Below, in pieces: positions 42,022 through 50,431 of a stretch of DNA of 64,000 nt. The translations under genes and the position numbers were made by a program. Each line of letters opens with the position of its first letter. The first letter of the stretch is position 1. The notes beneath the pieces were generated by a model. It was not told the origin of the DNA. It made no database searches and worked only from the letters and a program-made list of their open reading frames with translations. Source of the DNA: an uncultured Lachnospiraceae bacterium (GTDB lineage: Bacteria > Bacillota > Clostridia > Lachnospirales > Lachnospiraceae); assembly GCA_934364805.1 (NCBI GenBank), contig CAKRMH010000012.1:25079-89078 (forward strand), given 5' to 3'.

Positions 42022-43662
42022 TCATTTTGCAACGGACGGCCGCTTTTCTTTTTCCAGTCTGCGATATTCACTCGGTGTCATTCCGGTCTGTCTTGCAAAC
42101 AGTTTGCGGAAATGTTTATCATCATAATATCCGGTCTGTTCTATAATCTGCTCAATGCCAATGTCCGTATCCCGGAGAAGCTGCTGTGCCTTTTTCATGC
42201 GGATCTCCGTCAAAACGTCAATGTAATTTTCTCCGGTCTGTTCCTTGAATTTTCGGCTGAAATAACTCGTACTGAACCCGCAGTGTTCTGCGATCGTCTC
42301 CAGGTTCACTGGCTCTGCATAATGCACTTTCATATAAGCAATCGCATGGGAAGCCAGTTCGTGTTCATCCGATAATTCGTTCTGCATCATATGGCTGATC
42401 TCCAGAAGAAGAAGCTGCAATTCCTTCATCCGCTCATGTCCGTCAAATACATGCTGCAAAGCGAAAAAACGCATATCCGGAAAATTCCGGATCCGGCTTG
42501 CCTTTTCCATTTTTCTGACCTGTTTGTGCATCTGCCAGCAGAACTGCGCATATGCAGGGGGATATTCCTGAAATTTTGGTTCTGTTTCCCGATAAAAATG
42601 CTCAAACCATGCTTCGATATGCTCCATATCTCCCAAGGCTACATAGCGGCACAATTCACGGATACTACGGTTCGACAGGAAACGTTCAAGACGCTCTGTC
42701 ACTCCCGGATGTTCCTTCGCATATAATACCTGCTCCGGTTCTGCCATACGGTATTCTGACACATACATAGCTCCATTCAAAGACGTACGAATGTCTTTCA
42801 TCTGTTCCACCATTGGTCCAACAGCGATCGTAACCTCAAATCTGCCATACGTATCTTGCATCTGTGTGATCTGTCTGCGCAGTTCTTCCAGTTCTTCTCT
42901 CTTATGCGGCTCACTACAGTCCTCCGGATAATTCACGATCACAACCAGTCCAAACGGGTCGACTTCTCCAAGGATGATCTCACCGTTATTCTCCAGCTGA
43001 TGAATAATAAGCAGTGAAATCTCCCGCAAAAACCTGGAATCCTTATTATACAGTTCAAACTGATCCACCGTGATCGTAATTGCCTGATAATGAGATGCAT
43101 TCAGTTTCGTCCCATATCTCCGGTTGATCTCAGGAAGCAGATAATCCACATCCTCCGGTTTATCCAGAAGATACTGCAAAAGCCGTTCCATGATCTTTTG
43201 TCTTTTATTGAACTCGTATTCCTCCAGCCTTCTTCTTTCTTCACGCTGCTTGCAGAGTGCAAGAAGCCTTCTCGTACACCCGGCGATCCGTTCTGTGATC
43301 TCCCCGGAATCCTCAGGCTCAAGGATCACTTCATCGACATGTGCCTTCACTGCCCGGTACAAAAGTTCAAAACTTCTCTCCTGTATAAACAAAATTACTG
43401 CAGCGCATTTATTTCTGCTCTTTAATTTGTCCAGGAAATTCCAGAGTGTCTCATGGTTCTCATTTACCCATTCCTGATATGCCTCGCCATGTCCTTCCGC
43501 ATTTGTAAAACGGATCAGAAAAAGTGACGGTCTGTTCAGATCCATGCCTCCGGCATGATGGAGATGAAACTCCTTTACCGTTCTCTCAAAAGGTCCAAAA
43601 CAAGCGGAATCTGCGATTTCATTGATATCAAATTTCCTTGTATAAATCTGAAGTGTTTCCAT
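42022..43662 (-). CDS. AraC-family transcriptional regulator, large
   Basis: A 546-residue regulator. The C-terminal 100 residues form an AraC DNA-binding domain with two helix-turn-helices (LETIAEHCGFSTSYFSRKFKEQTGENYIDVLTEIRMKKAQQLL and IEQIIEQTGYYDDKHFRKLFARQTGMTPSEYRR). The first part contains a domain with an Ile/Val-rich fold and a charged linker (TRRLLALCKQREERRRLEEYEFNKRQK) and a middle region with a GGDEF-like pattern as in YesN-type regulators. No clear receiver phosphorylation site is seen. I start at ATG 43662, behind GGAGG; the upstream TTG is less likely. The target is unknown; the acyltransferase and the sRNA locus upstream are neighbours. Confidence 0.85.
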   Translation of the reverse strand: METLQIYTRKFDINEIADSACFGPFERTVKEFHLHHAGGMDLNRPSLFLIRFTNAEGHGEAYQEWVNENHETLWNFLDKLKSRNKCAAVILFIQERSFELLYRAVKAHVDEVILEPEDSGEITERIAGCTRRLLALCKQREERRRLEEYEFNKRQKIMERLLQYLLDKPEDVDYLLPEINRRYGTKLNASHYQAITITVDQFELYNKDSRFLREISLLIIHQLENNGEIILGEVDPFGLVVIVNYPEDCSEPHKREELEELRRQITQMQDTYGRFEVTIAVGPMVEQMKDIRTSLNGAMYVSEYRMAEPEQVLYAKEHPGVTERLERFLSNRSIRELCRYVALGDMEHIEAWFEHFYRETEPKFQEYPPAYAQFCWQMHKQVRKMEKASRIRNFPDMRFFALQHVFDGHERMKELQLLLLEISHMMQNELSDEHELASHAIAYMKVHYAEPVNLETIAEHCGFSTSYFSRKFKEQTGENYIDVLTEIRMKKAQQLLRDTDIGIEQIIEQTGYYDDKHFRKLFARQTGMTPSEYRRLEKEKRPSVAK

Positions 43663-43720
43663 GCCCCTCCGTTTCGGTACTTTTGTACCATGGTCTATTT
43701 TGTCCTGCAAATTTTACACC

Positions 43721-43749
43721 TTGTTTCCACAAATATACCATGCTATTAT
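43721..43749 (+). promoter_or_regulatory. Promoter of sRNA copy 1
   Basis: TTGTTT (43721-43726), 17-base spacer, TATTAT (43744-43749). The identical layout is present in copy 2 at 63642-63670. Confidence 0.65.
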
Positions 43750-43755
43750 GCTCTT

Positions 43756-43941
43756 GTAAACAGGAAACGAAATAAACATTCCTGATAACAAAGCGAATAA
43801 AGTCGATTGACCCCCATCTTTTGACTTGACTATATATTGTAACCCTTTCCTTTATTCCCCTTATAAAATTATATACCCCAGCTCTGCCGGGAATGCAGAG
43901 CACGACACCACAAATGTCCCCACATTTGATGGTGTTTTTTT
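43756..43941 (+). ncRNA. Novel structured small RNA, copy 1
   Basis: A standalone plus-strand RNA of about 186 nt between two minus-strand genes. Elements in order: a CAGGAA/TTCCTG hairpin; a hairpin with the loop CCCCCA (about 43801-43827); a C/U-rich unpaired tract with AACCCTTTCC and ATTCCCC (43854-43860); a hairpin GCTCTGC/GCAGAGC with loop CGGGAAT (43881-43901); and a terminator ACACCACAAATGT/ACATTTGATGGTGT with T7. The ATTCCC tract is perfectly complementary to the loop GGGAAT, allowing a pseudoknot. A homologue with covarying stems lies at 63677. There is no coding frame. The last T borders the stop codon of the PHP gene on the other strand. Confidence 0.75.
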
Positions 43942-44718
43942 CTATTCTCCGATCGTAAGTTCATCCAGCAGATGCAGGTGATGACGTTCCACCAGTTCCA
44001 TACATTTTCTGTAGTTATCAACGTCCCTGATATTTCGTACACAATGTGCATCCAGTCCGAGCACTACATCATTTCCCACCTCACCAGCGACTTTCCAGAA
44101 ACGGTCAGCCGGATATTGTTTTTTCTCTGCCATGCCAAGAACATTGACTTCCAGCGGAATCCGCAGTTCTTTCATTCTTCTGCAGAGTCTCGTCATCTCC
44201 CAGTCATATACCGAATCCATCCCCTGATAATTTATAATATCCGGGTGTGCAAGATAAAGATAGCTTCCTGTCTCCATTCCACGGATCACAATGTCTACAT
44301 ACTCCCGTATCCTGCTCTCATCATCCGTTGGCGTTCCCGTATACGGACCATCCTTCTCGCTTCTGAAGAAATGCTGCCCCATGATCATATAATCACAGCC
44401 AAGACTTCTGAACATTGCCATCTGCTGTGGATAAAATTCCGGAATATATTCAGCTTCAAAGCCTGCATAGATCTGAATGTCATCCTTATATTCCTCTGCA
44501 AGTCTGCGGATACATCCAACGTATTCCCCCGCCTGATCCATCGTCATCCGTATATTGGAAACAAAACCATCCTGAAACGGACATGGGATATGATCCGAGA
44601 ATCCGAATGTCCCGATTCCCATATCAATTGCCGCCTCAATATATTCTCTTTCTGTTCCGTCTGCATGCTGGCATCGGAACGTATGTGCATGGTAATTTGC
44701 TTTTAAAAAATCCTGCAT
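43942..44718 (-). CDS. PHP-domain phosphatase, HisJ (histidinol-phosphatase)-like
   Basis: A 258-residue protein of the polymerase-and-histidinol-phosphatase family. Metal-binding motifs are NYHAHTFRCQHADG at the N-terminus, FGFSDHIPCP, FEAEYIPEF, MGQHF, LAHPDI and GLDAHCVRN at the C-terminus. Members of this family dephosphorylate histidinol phosphate or other small phosphates using three metals. No other histidine genes are nearby, so the name describes the family, not the proven pathway. It follows the HD-domain gene with a 24-base gap and may share a transcript with it. Confidence 0.88.
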   Translation of the reverse strand: MQDFLKANYHAHTFRCQHADGTEREYIEAAIDMGIGTFGFSDHIPCPFQDGFVSNIRMTMDQAGEYVGCIRRLAEEYKDDIQIYAGFEAEYIPEFYPQQMAMFRSLGCDYMIMGQHFFRSEKDGPYTGTPTDDESRIREYVDIVIRGMETGSYLYLAHPDIINYQGMDSVYDWEMTRLCRRMKELRIPLEVNVLGMAEKKQYPADRFWKVAGEVGNDVVLGLDAHCVRNIRDVDNYRKCMELVERHHLHLLDELTIGE

Positions 44719-44742
44719 CGCCCTGTTCTCTTTCTTATTATT

Positions 44743-45522
44743 CTATGCCTGGAAGTTCTCATCCTGCTCCAGGAAACGGTTCATCTCTTCCCTGATATGG
44801 ACAAACTGTTTCTTTGTCTCCGGATTATCCGTTGGAAAATCCATCATCCGGTCCAGGTATCCCTGTTCTTTTACAATAGCCCGGCTCTCAGGGTACACAA
44901 GCTCATATACAAGGGAAATGTGTCCTACCGCATGATCCACTGCCGTCTTCTTTAGACTTCTTAATATCGCATGATGCCCGTCAAATGCCTGCATCACTTC
45001 TGAGGTGACTTCACTGGTGCGGAGTTCTTCTGTTGTCACATTGTAGATTTCTTCCATCGGTGTGTCAAGGTTCACACGCAGAATATCGATCTTATCGGCA
45101 TCTCTCAGCAGATTACAGTACATCTGTGTTTTTTCATCAAGACCTTCTGGAATACGGTATGCACTGTGCCACTGCACAGCGGTCTGAAGAAGTCTGTCCC
45201 ATCTGTTCTCCGACAGAAAACTGCGTATGCGTCCCTCTTCCCCAAACAGAATCTCACAGCTTAACTGCGCATGGTCAACGGAATCCGCATCCGAAAATGT
45301 ATGATACCTCCGTATCTGTTCAAACCTTCCGATATCATGTAAAAGTCCGCACATCCATGCCAGATCCAGTTCTTCGCCGGAAAGTCCGATTGAACGGCCG
45401 ATCCGGTCACACAGTCCTGCCACGCGGTATGTATGATCAATCTTAAGCTTTATTTTCGGATCGCTGCTGTTATAGTGCTCCGTATATGCTGCAAAAGCCT
45501 GTTTTGCTGCTTCTCTGTTCAT
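44743..45522 (-). CDS. HD-domain phosphohydrolase-like protein
   Basis: A 259-residue HD-superfamily protein. The metal ligands are visible in KIDHTYRVAGLCDRI (His) and MCGLLHDIGRFEQIRRYHTFSDADSVDHAQLS (HD and later H/D). These proteins are metal-dependent phosphohydrolases acting on nucleotides or second messengers. The protein is cytoplasmic with a mixed-charge C-terminus. It precedes the PHP phosphatase on the same strand, and both are metal-dependent phosphatases. The substrate is not predictable from sequence. Confidence 0.88.
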   Translation of the reverse strand: MNREAAKQAFAAYTEHYNSSDPKIKLKIDHTYRVAGLCDRIGRSIGLSGEELDLAWMCGLLHDIGRFEQIRRYHTFSDADSVDHAQLSCEILFGEEGRIRSFLSENRWDRLLQTAVQWHSAYRIPEGLDEKTQMYCNLLRDADKIDILRVNLDTPMEEIYNVTTEELRTSEVTSEVMQAFDGHHAILRSLKKTAVDHAVGHISLVYELVYPESRAIVKEQGYLDRMMDFPTDNPETKKQFVHIREEMNRFLEQDENFQA

Positions 45523-45617
45523 AATTCCTCATCCTTCCGTTCTTCACACTTATCAATGTAGCATTTTCTGGTATTTTTTTCCATACCAATTTGCACTCAT
45601 ATCGAAAGAAATGTATA

Positions 45618-45646
45618 TTGCACAAAACAAATCCACCCATTATAAT
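45618..45646 (+). promoter_or_regulatory. Promoter of the DUF5692 gene
   Basis: TTGCAC (45618-45623), 17-base spacer, TATAAT (45641-45646), with a 70-base AT-rich leader before the start at 45718. Confidence 0.75.
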
Positions 45647-45717
45647 TAATTTATAAAGTTCATACTTTTTTTATAACTTTTTTCAAATAACATAATACAA
45701 AAGAAGGGAGTATAACT

Positions 45718-46755
45718 ATGTTATTTCAAGTTTATGGTGACGGATCTTCTTATCAGTTACTCGGCTGGATTCTTGTATTCGCAGCTCTTGTAATCATGAA
45801 TGAGATCGCACGTCGTACAAAAATCGGAGGACTTCTTTGCTTTGTAGTTCTTCCGGCAATTCTTACCGTTTACTTTATTGCAATCTATGTAAGTGCGGCT
45901 AACGGTGCCGAGTGGGCTTTAAACAACCCGACTTACGTACATATGACAAGCTGGTTCCACTATGCGAAGTTATATGCTGCAACTGCAGGATGTATCGGTT
46001 TCATGATGCTCAAATACAAATGGAGCATCGGTTCCAAAGAATGGTTTAAAGTTTTCCCATTCGTAATCGTAGCAATCAACATTCTGATCGCTGTCGGAAG
46101 TGATTTCGAATCTGCTATCCGTGGTGCCCAGGCATTATCGGAAACAGGAACAAGATGGTGGTTATCATCAGAAGGCGTATGGTTATACGGTGGATGGTGG
46201 AACATTGTCAATGGTATCGCAGGTCTGATCAACATCTTCTGTATGACAGGATGGTGGGGAATCTACTCATCCAAGAAAAAAGATGATATGTTATGGCCGG
46301 ATATGACATGGGCATTTATCGTTGCCTATGACATCTGGAACTTCACCTACACATACAACAACCTTCCTACACATTCCTGGTATTGTGGTCTTGCATTACT
46401 GCTTGCTCCTACATTTGCAAATGTATTCTGGAACAAGGGTGGCTGGATCCAGAACCGTGCAAACACACTTGCATTATGGTGCATGTTTGCCCAGGTATTC
46501 CCATTATTCCAGGATCAGAGTAAATTCGCAGTTCTCCCTGTATTATACGCAGACGGCACAATGGATAAATTAACACATCCATCTGCTGTAAATCCTACTA
46601 TGCAGGGTGTTGTAGCAGTACTTGCAATCGTTGCAAACGTGATCTGCATCTTTGCAATCGCAAAACGTGCAAAAGCACAGGGAATCAACCCATACAAACA
46701 GGAAGTATTCAAAGGAACAAAAGACTTCGAAGAAGCTATGTCCAGAGCAGAATAA
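45718..46755 (+). CDS. DUF5692-family membrane protein
   Basis: A 345-residue polytopic membrane protein with about nine helices and many tryptophans (GWILVFAALVIMNEIARRTKIGG; SSEGVWLYGGWWNIVNGIAGLINIFCMTGWWGIY; FIVAYDIWNFTYTYNNLPTHSWYCGLALLLAPTFANVFW). It matches what I know of the DUF5692 family in Lachnospiraceae; the family function is unknown to me. It has a strong promoter, an AAGGGAG ribosome site and a strong bidirectional terminator, so it is a well-expressed single gene. The Trp and Asp residues within helices suggest a transport or small-molecule sensing role, which is speculation. Confidence 0.75.
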   Translation: MLFQVYGDGSSYQLLGWILVFAALVIMNEIARRTKIGGLLCFVVLPAILTVYFIAIYVSAANGAEWALNNPTYVHMTSWFHYAKLYAATAGCIGFMMLKYKWSIGSKEWFKVFPFVIVAINILIAVGSDFESAIRGAQALSETGTRWWLSSEGVWLYGGWWNIVNGIAGLINIFCMTGWWGIYSSKKKDDMLWPDMTWAFIVAYDIWNFTYTYNNLPTHSWYCGLALLLAPTFANVFWNKGGWIQNRANTLALWCMFAQVFPLFQDQSKFAVLPVLYADGTMDKLTHPSAVNPTMQGVVAVLAIVANVICIFAIAKRAKAQGINPYKQEVFKGTKDFEEAMSRAE

Positions 46756-46771
46756 TCCAGATTATTTAAAA

Positions 46772-46807
46772 GGAGCTGGCACACTTTCGTGTGCAGCTCC
46801 TTTTTTT
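46772..46807. terminator. Bidirectional terminator after DUF5692 and the ABC exporter
   Basis: GGAGCTG-G-CACAC and GTGTG-CAGCTCC form a 12-bp stem with one bulged base and loop TTTC, followed by TTTTTTT on the plus strand and TTTT on the minus strand. It lies between convergent genes. Confidence 0.9.
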
Positions 46808-46835
46808 ACTGTAACTGTTCTGCAAGACTGCCATC

Positions 46836-48446
46836 TTATCCTTCCATTGAAAGGATTTTGTCAGCTTTTGTTCTGATGTTTTCGGTAATGTTGTGTGCTA
46901 TGTATAACACGGTAATATCCTGTAACTCAAAAATTGTGTTTTCGATATCCACTTTTGTATCATAATCCAAAGCCGAAGTCACTTCATCCATCAGAAGAAT
47001 TGGCGCTTTTCGTAACAAAGCCCGTGCAATTGAGATTCTTTGCTTTTCTCCTCCTGAAATATTCTCTGCGTTCTCCTCGATTCTAAAATCCAGTCCGTCT
47101 TCATGATTTTTTAAAAAAGTCTCCAGTCCAGCTGTCTTCAAAGCTGTTGCAATCTCTTCATCCGAGGCATCCGAAAACAGACGCACATTATCTCGCAATG
47201 TTCCTTCGTATATATATGGATTTTGTGTAATATAACAAACAAGTTTTGCATAATCCTGACGTTTGATATCTCTGATCTCACTGTCATCCAGACATATCTG
47301 ACCGGAATAATTTTCCATCAGTCTGCCGATCAGATTCAGTAAAGTTGATTTTCCGCGGCCACTCGGACCTACAATCAGATATTTCTGTCCCTTTTCAAAT
47401 GAATAGGAAAAATGATCAATGACTTTTTTCTCATCATATCCAAAAGATAAATCGGACACCTCAATACCGGTATGAAATTCCTTTTTTTCCTTCACTCCAT
47501 CTGCTTCATTTTGCTGACTCAGAATTTCCACATAATCATCTGAGATCTTTTTTACTGATTTTAATTCTGCAACGATTTCGCTAATGCTGTTTAAAGGGGA
47601 TGCAATATAAACCATAAGCTGTGAAGCCCCAATAATTGCAGCAATCGAAAGCTGGCTTTTCAGAGCAAGAAACGCTCCAATTAAATAGATTCCCAAAAAC
47701 ATCACGTTACCAATTGCAAAAGAGCATTCATAAGAAAGACTGTTGATCTTTCTGGAATTGAATTTTGAATCCTCAACCGATACATTTTTCTCTTCCCCTC
47801 TTTGCAGCAGTTTATCCGTAATACCAAAAACCTTACTCGTCAGAAATGAATCATAATTTTCCTTTAAAACGTGCAGATATTCATTCTGGGTGACTGCTGC
47901 CTTTTTTCCTTCTGCCTCTATGGCATCCGAAAACAGATGTGGCATCAGCAATTGCAAAAATGCCAGAATAACCACATAAACGCCCAGCAGCGGACTCAGA
48001 TAAAACATTGCGATTGCCGCAATCACGAGCTCCAGAATCTGTATATACAATCCCAAAATTGTATTAAAAAAGGAATTTCGCATCACTTCCATATTTGTTG
48101 TCATATGATTCATGTATTGAGACACATTATTCATTGTAAAATCTTTATAGGACAAATTCATAATGTGTCTGTCCATATCACTTTTCAGCAAAGTCATACT
48201 TTTTGCAATCAGCTTAAACCGTATCTTCCGATACGTATAATCCACAAGAAAGAAAACCAGAATATATGTAATAAATCCAAGTGCATATATCCAGAACTCA
48301 TCCAGTCTGCCACTTGTTGCATAATTAACGGCTAATCCCATCGCATATGCCAGTCCGATTTCCAGAACTGCTGTTATTGGCGCCAATATCAAAAAAAGGA
48401 TAAATAACAGCTTATTCTTAAATAAATATCTTAAAAGTTGTTTCAC
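46836..48446 (-). CDS. ABC exporter with fused membrane and ATPase domains
   Basis: A 536-residue half-transporter of the type I ABC exporter fold. The first 300 residues contain six helices; then the ATPase has Walker A VGPSGRGKSTLLNLIGRL, signature NISGGEKQRISIARALL, Walker B PILLMDEVTSALD and H-loop TVLYIAHN. No peptidase C39 domain is present, so it is not a bacteriocin maturation transporter. The start is GTG 48446 with AGGAGG eight bases upstream. It follows two XRE/TPR regulators, which makes a regulated export function probable. Homo-dimerisation is expected. Substrate unknown. Confidence 0.9.
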   Translation of the reverse strand: MKQLLRYLFKNKLLFILFLILAPITAVLEIGLAYAMGLAVNYATSGRLDEFWIYALGFITYILVFFLVDYTYRKIRFKLIAKSMTLLKSDMDRHIMNLSYKDFTMNNVSQYMNHMTTNMEVMRNSFFNTILGLYIQILELVIAAIAMFYLSPLLGVYVVILAFLQLLMPHLFSDAIEAEGKKAAVTQNEYLHVLKENYDSFLTSKVFGITDKLLQRGEEKNVSVEDSKFNSRKINSLSYECSFAIGNVMFLGIYLIGAFLALKSQLSIAAIIGASQLMVYIASPLNSISEIVAELKSVKKISDDYVEILSQQNEADGVKEKKEFHTGIEVSDLSFGYDEKKVIDHFSYSFEKGQKYLIVGPSGRGKSTLLNLIGRLMENYSGQICLDDSEIRDIKRQDYAKLVCYITQNPYIYEGTLRDNVRLFSDASDEEIATALKTAGLETFLKNHEDGLDFRIEENAENISGGEKQRISIARALLRKAPILLMDEVTSALDYDTKVDIENTIFELQDITVLYIAHNITENIRTKADKILSMEG

Positions 48447-48514
48447 AACCTTGTCCTCCTGGTGCTTTTTCCTTTCCTCATTATATCATGTGCTTATTTT
48501 CAAAAAAATTTATC

Positions 48515-48539
48515 AAATGGAAAATATTTTTTTCCATTT
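48515..48539. promoter_or_regulatory. Perfect palindrome at the XRE/ABC junction, candidate operator
   Basis: AAATGGAAAA-TATTT-TTTTCCATTT is a 10-bp dyad overlapping the stop codon of the XRE gene. It lies about 30 bases before an extended -10 element (TGATATAAT on the minus strand) in front of the ABC gene. It could be the operator for the Rgg-like regulators or a weak terminator. Confidence 0.6.
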
Positions 48540-49482
48540 ATGATATGTTTCTTCTTACAGACTCATTAAAAGTCCTTTCATAATATTCCTGTATCATCCG
48601 CTTGTCTGTCTCATCGTTTCTTGCTGTTGCAATATAATATGCCTGTTCCAAATATTTTTTACACCTGACAATATCCTGTTTTTCTCTTTCTCCTTGTTCA
48701 ATCTGCTTTAACATATTCCATGCTATATCAACCAAAGATGCTACAACCACAGGACCATTTTCTGTTCCAGTTTCCAAGTCTAGATTTTCTATCGATATTT
48801 TTAAAGCTTTTTCATGCTCTCCCAGTTCTCCATATGTTTTAGCCAGATTGCATCTTATTGGCATTTTTAAAGTCCAGCTATCCGCAATATAATTCGCATC
48901 CAGACACCGGAGAAGCATCTTTAAGATTTCAATGCTTCTTGTTTGCATATTAATTTTATTGTACGCTATTGCAAGTCTTTTTAAACAATGGATTTCCTGT
49001 TCCGTAAATGGGTATATTGAATTTATGTACTGCATATAATCAGGAACTGTCATAGAAATCGCTGCCTCCATACCTGCAGCAAATTCCTCAGCATTTATTT
49101 TCTTTAAATAAAATGATAATAATGTTTCTTCCCTTAATACGTATTGTTTTACAAGCACGGAATCTGTTCCTGTATTATTCTTTTTGATTTTTTTCAGAAG
49201 CATTTCCGCTTCATCAAAATTGTTTTTTTTCATCGCATCTTCATATTGAAATCTCAATTCGCTTATTTTCATATCATCATCAAGAATCTCATAAGATTTT
49301 TCCGGTATTCCGCCCAATCTGTGCATCAGATTTTTATATAATTCAAATTTTGTTCCCTGCTTTCCATTCTCTATTCTTGATAATGCTTCTACCGAGCATA
49401 TATCTTCCGATAATACTTCCTGCGACATCTTTTTGGACACCCGATATAAGCGAATCATTTCCCCTGAATTATATTTCGACAT
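48538..49482 (-). CDS. XRE-family regulator with TPR-like C-domain (Rgg/PlcR-like), copy 2
   Basis: A 314-residue regulator. The N-terminal helix-turn-helix is MIRLYRVSKKMSQEVLSEDICSVEALSRIENGKQG. The rest is all-helical with TPR-like repeats (MRLAKTYGELGEHEKALKISIENL; KYLEQAYYIATARNDETDKRMIQEYY). This architecture is that of Rgg, PlcR and ComR regulators that bind small peptides in the C-domain. It overlaps the upstream paralogue by 14 bases. GGAG stands upstream of the ATG. It immediately precedes the ABC exporter. No peptide gene is apparent. Confidence 0.88.
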   Translation of the reverse strand: MSKYNSGEMIRLYRVSKKMSQEVLSEDICSVEALSRIENGKQGTKFELYKNLMHRLGGIPEKSYEILDDDMKISELRFQYEDAMKKNNFDEAEMLLKKIKKNNTGTDSVLVKQYVLREETLLSFYLKKINAEEFAAGMEAAISMTVPDYMQYINSIYPFTEQEIHCLKRLAIAYNKINMQTRSIEILKMLLRCLDANYIADSWTLKMPIRCNLAKTYGELGEHEKALKISIENLDLETGTENGPVVVASLVDIAWNMLKQIEQGEREKQDIVRCKKYLEQAYYIATARNDETDKRMIQEYYERTFNESVRRNIS

Positions 49483-50395
49483 TTAAACACTCCATTAAAA
49501 AGTTTTCTACTTCCTTTGTTTTCTTTTCATTTCTTTCGTATTCAAAAATACAGTATGCCATATAACACTCATCAAATATTTTTTGTTTTATAGTTTTATT
49601 GAAGATCTCATTTTCAAACAAGTCCTGTACATATAGATACGTCGCCTTCGCCTTTAAAAATCGAAAATCTGCTATATACTTAAGTGATGATCCTTTCTGC
49701 AGAAGAAGTAATGCCTCTTCTGCATCATTTATCATTTTTATATAATTATTATGCTCCTGATGAAACATAATCAGCTCCATATACAGAGGCGCCGCAACAT
49801 CCCTCATTTGACAGTAACTATAATGTGTTAGGGAATAATGAATTAACTTTTGTAATTCAAATTCATAATCCTCCTTTTTCTCATATTTTTTCAAAAAAAA
49901 CATTAACTCAAATTCAATAAGGCTAAATAATTCCGTATTTCCAATATCATCTATATCTTTTTGCGTATATTTTAAAGCGGCTTTTATCTTTTCTTTCAGA
50001 TCAATATCTATATGCCCCTGCACAAACTCCAGCTTAACATCCATATATGAACAAAACTGCTGATGTAATACCTGTTTTTCATTAATCAGCTTTCTGTACC
50101 TGTTTAAATTTTGCTGAACCAAAAGATATTTTTTCCCATTAAAATCCTTTTCTATTTGCTCTCTTAATTTGAATAACTTAAAATCCTTTTCATCCAAAAC
50201 CATTTCAAAGCAATTTATTTCTATTCCAAGACGTTCTAGTAACGTTTGTGTCGTCATCAGATCAACATAACGTTCTTCCCATTCAATTCTTGATAACGTT
50301 GCTACCGAACATATTCCTTTACAAATTATTTCCTGCGATAATCCTAATCGGTTTCGATAATATCGAATCATTTTTCCTACTGTATTTTGCTCCAT
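49469..50395 (-). CDS. XRE-family regulator with TPR-like C-domain (Rgg/PlcR-like), copy 1
   Basis: A 308-residue paralogue of the next gene. Its helix-turn-helix reads KMIRYYRNRLGLSQEIICKGICSVATLSRIEWEERYVD, and the remaining 240 residues are helical with TPR-like pattern (QKLIHYSLTHYSYCQMRDVAAPLYMELIMFHQEHNNYIKMINDAEEALLLLQKG). The start at ATG 50395 has CGGAG seven bases before it; an ATG seven codons upstream is also possible. The gene lies after the M23 peptidase. Both this and the next may sense peptides and may heterodimerise or compete; that is inference. Confidence 0.88.
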   Translation of the reverse strand: MEQNTVGKMIRYYRNRLGLSQEIICKGICSVATLSRIEWEERYVDLMTTQTLLERLGIEINCFEMVLDEKDFKLFKLREQIEKDFNGKKYLLVQQNLNRYRKLINEKQVLHQQFCSYMDVKLEFVQGHIDIDLKEKIKAALKYTQKDIDDIGNTELFSLIEFELMFFLKKYEKKEDYEFELQKLIHYSLTHYSYCQMRDVAAPLYMELIMFHQEHNNYIKMINDAEEALLLLQKGSSLKYIADFRFLKAKATYLYVQDLFENEIFNKTIKQKIFDECYMAYCIFEYERNEKKTKEVENFLMECLNVEI

Positions 50396-50431
50396 TTTAA
50401 TCTCCGTTTTCTGCATACCGCCCGTTCTCTC

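Noticed and set aside
43972..44706. 244-codon plus-strand frame over the PHP gene
   Set aside because: Antisense shadow; the PHP metal motifs are complete on the minus strand.
48447..48490. 12-codon ORF MRKGKSTRRTRL as Rgg-type signalling peptide
   Set aside because: Its ATG coincides with the transcript start region, it has no ribosome site and is highly basic, unlike hydrophobic signalling peptides.
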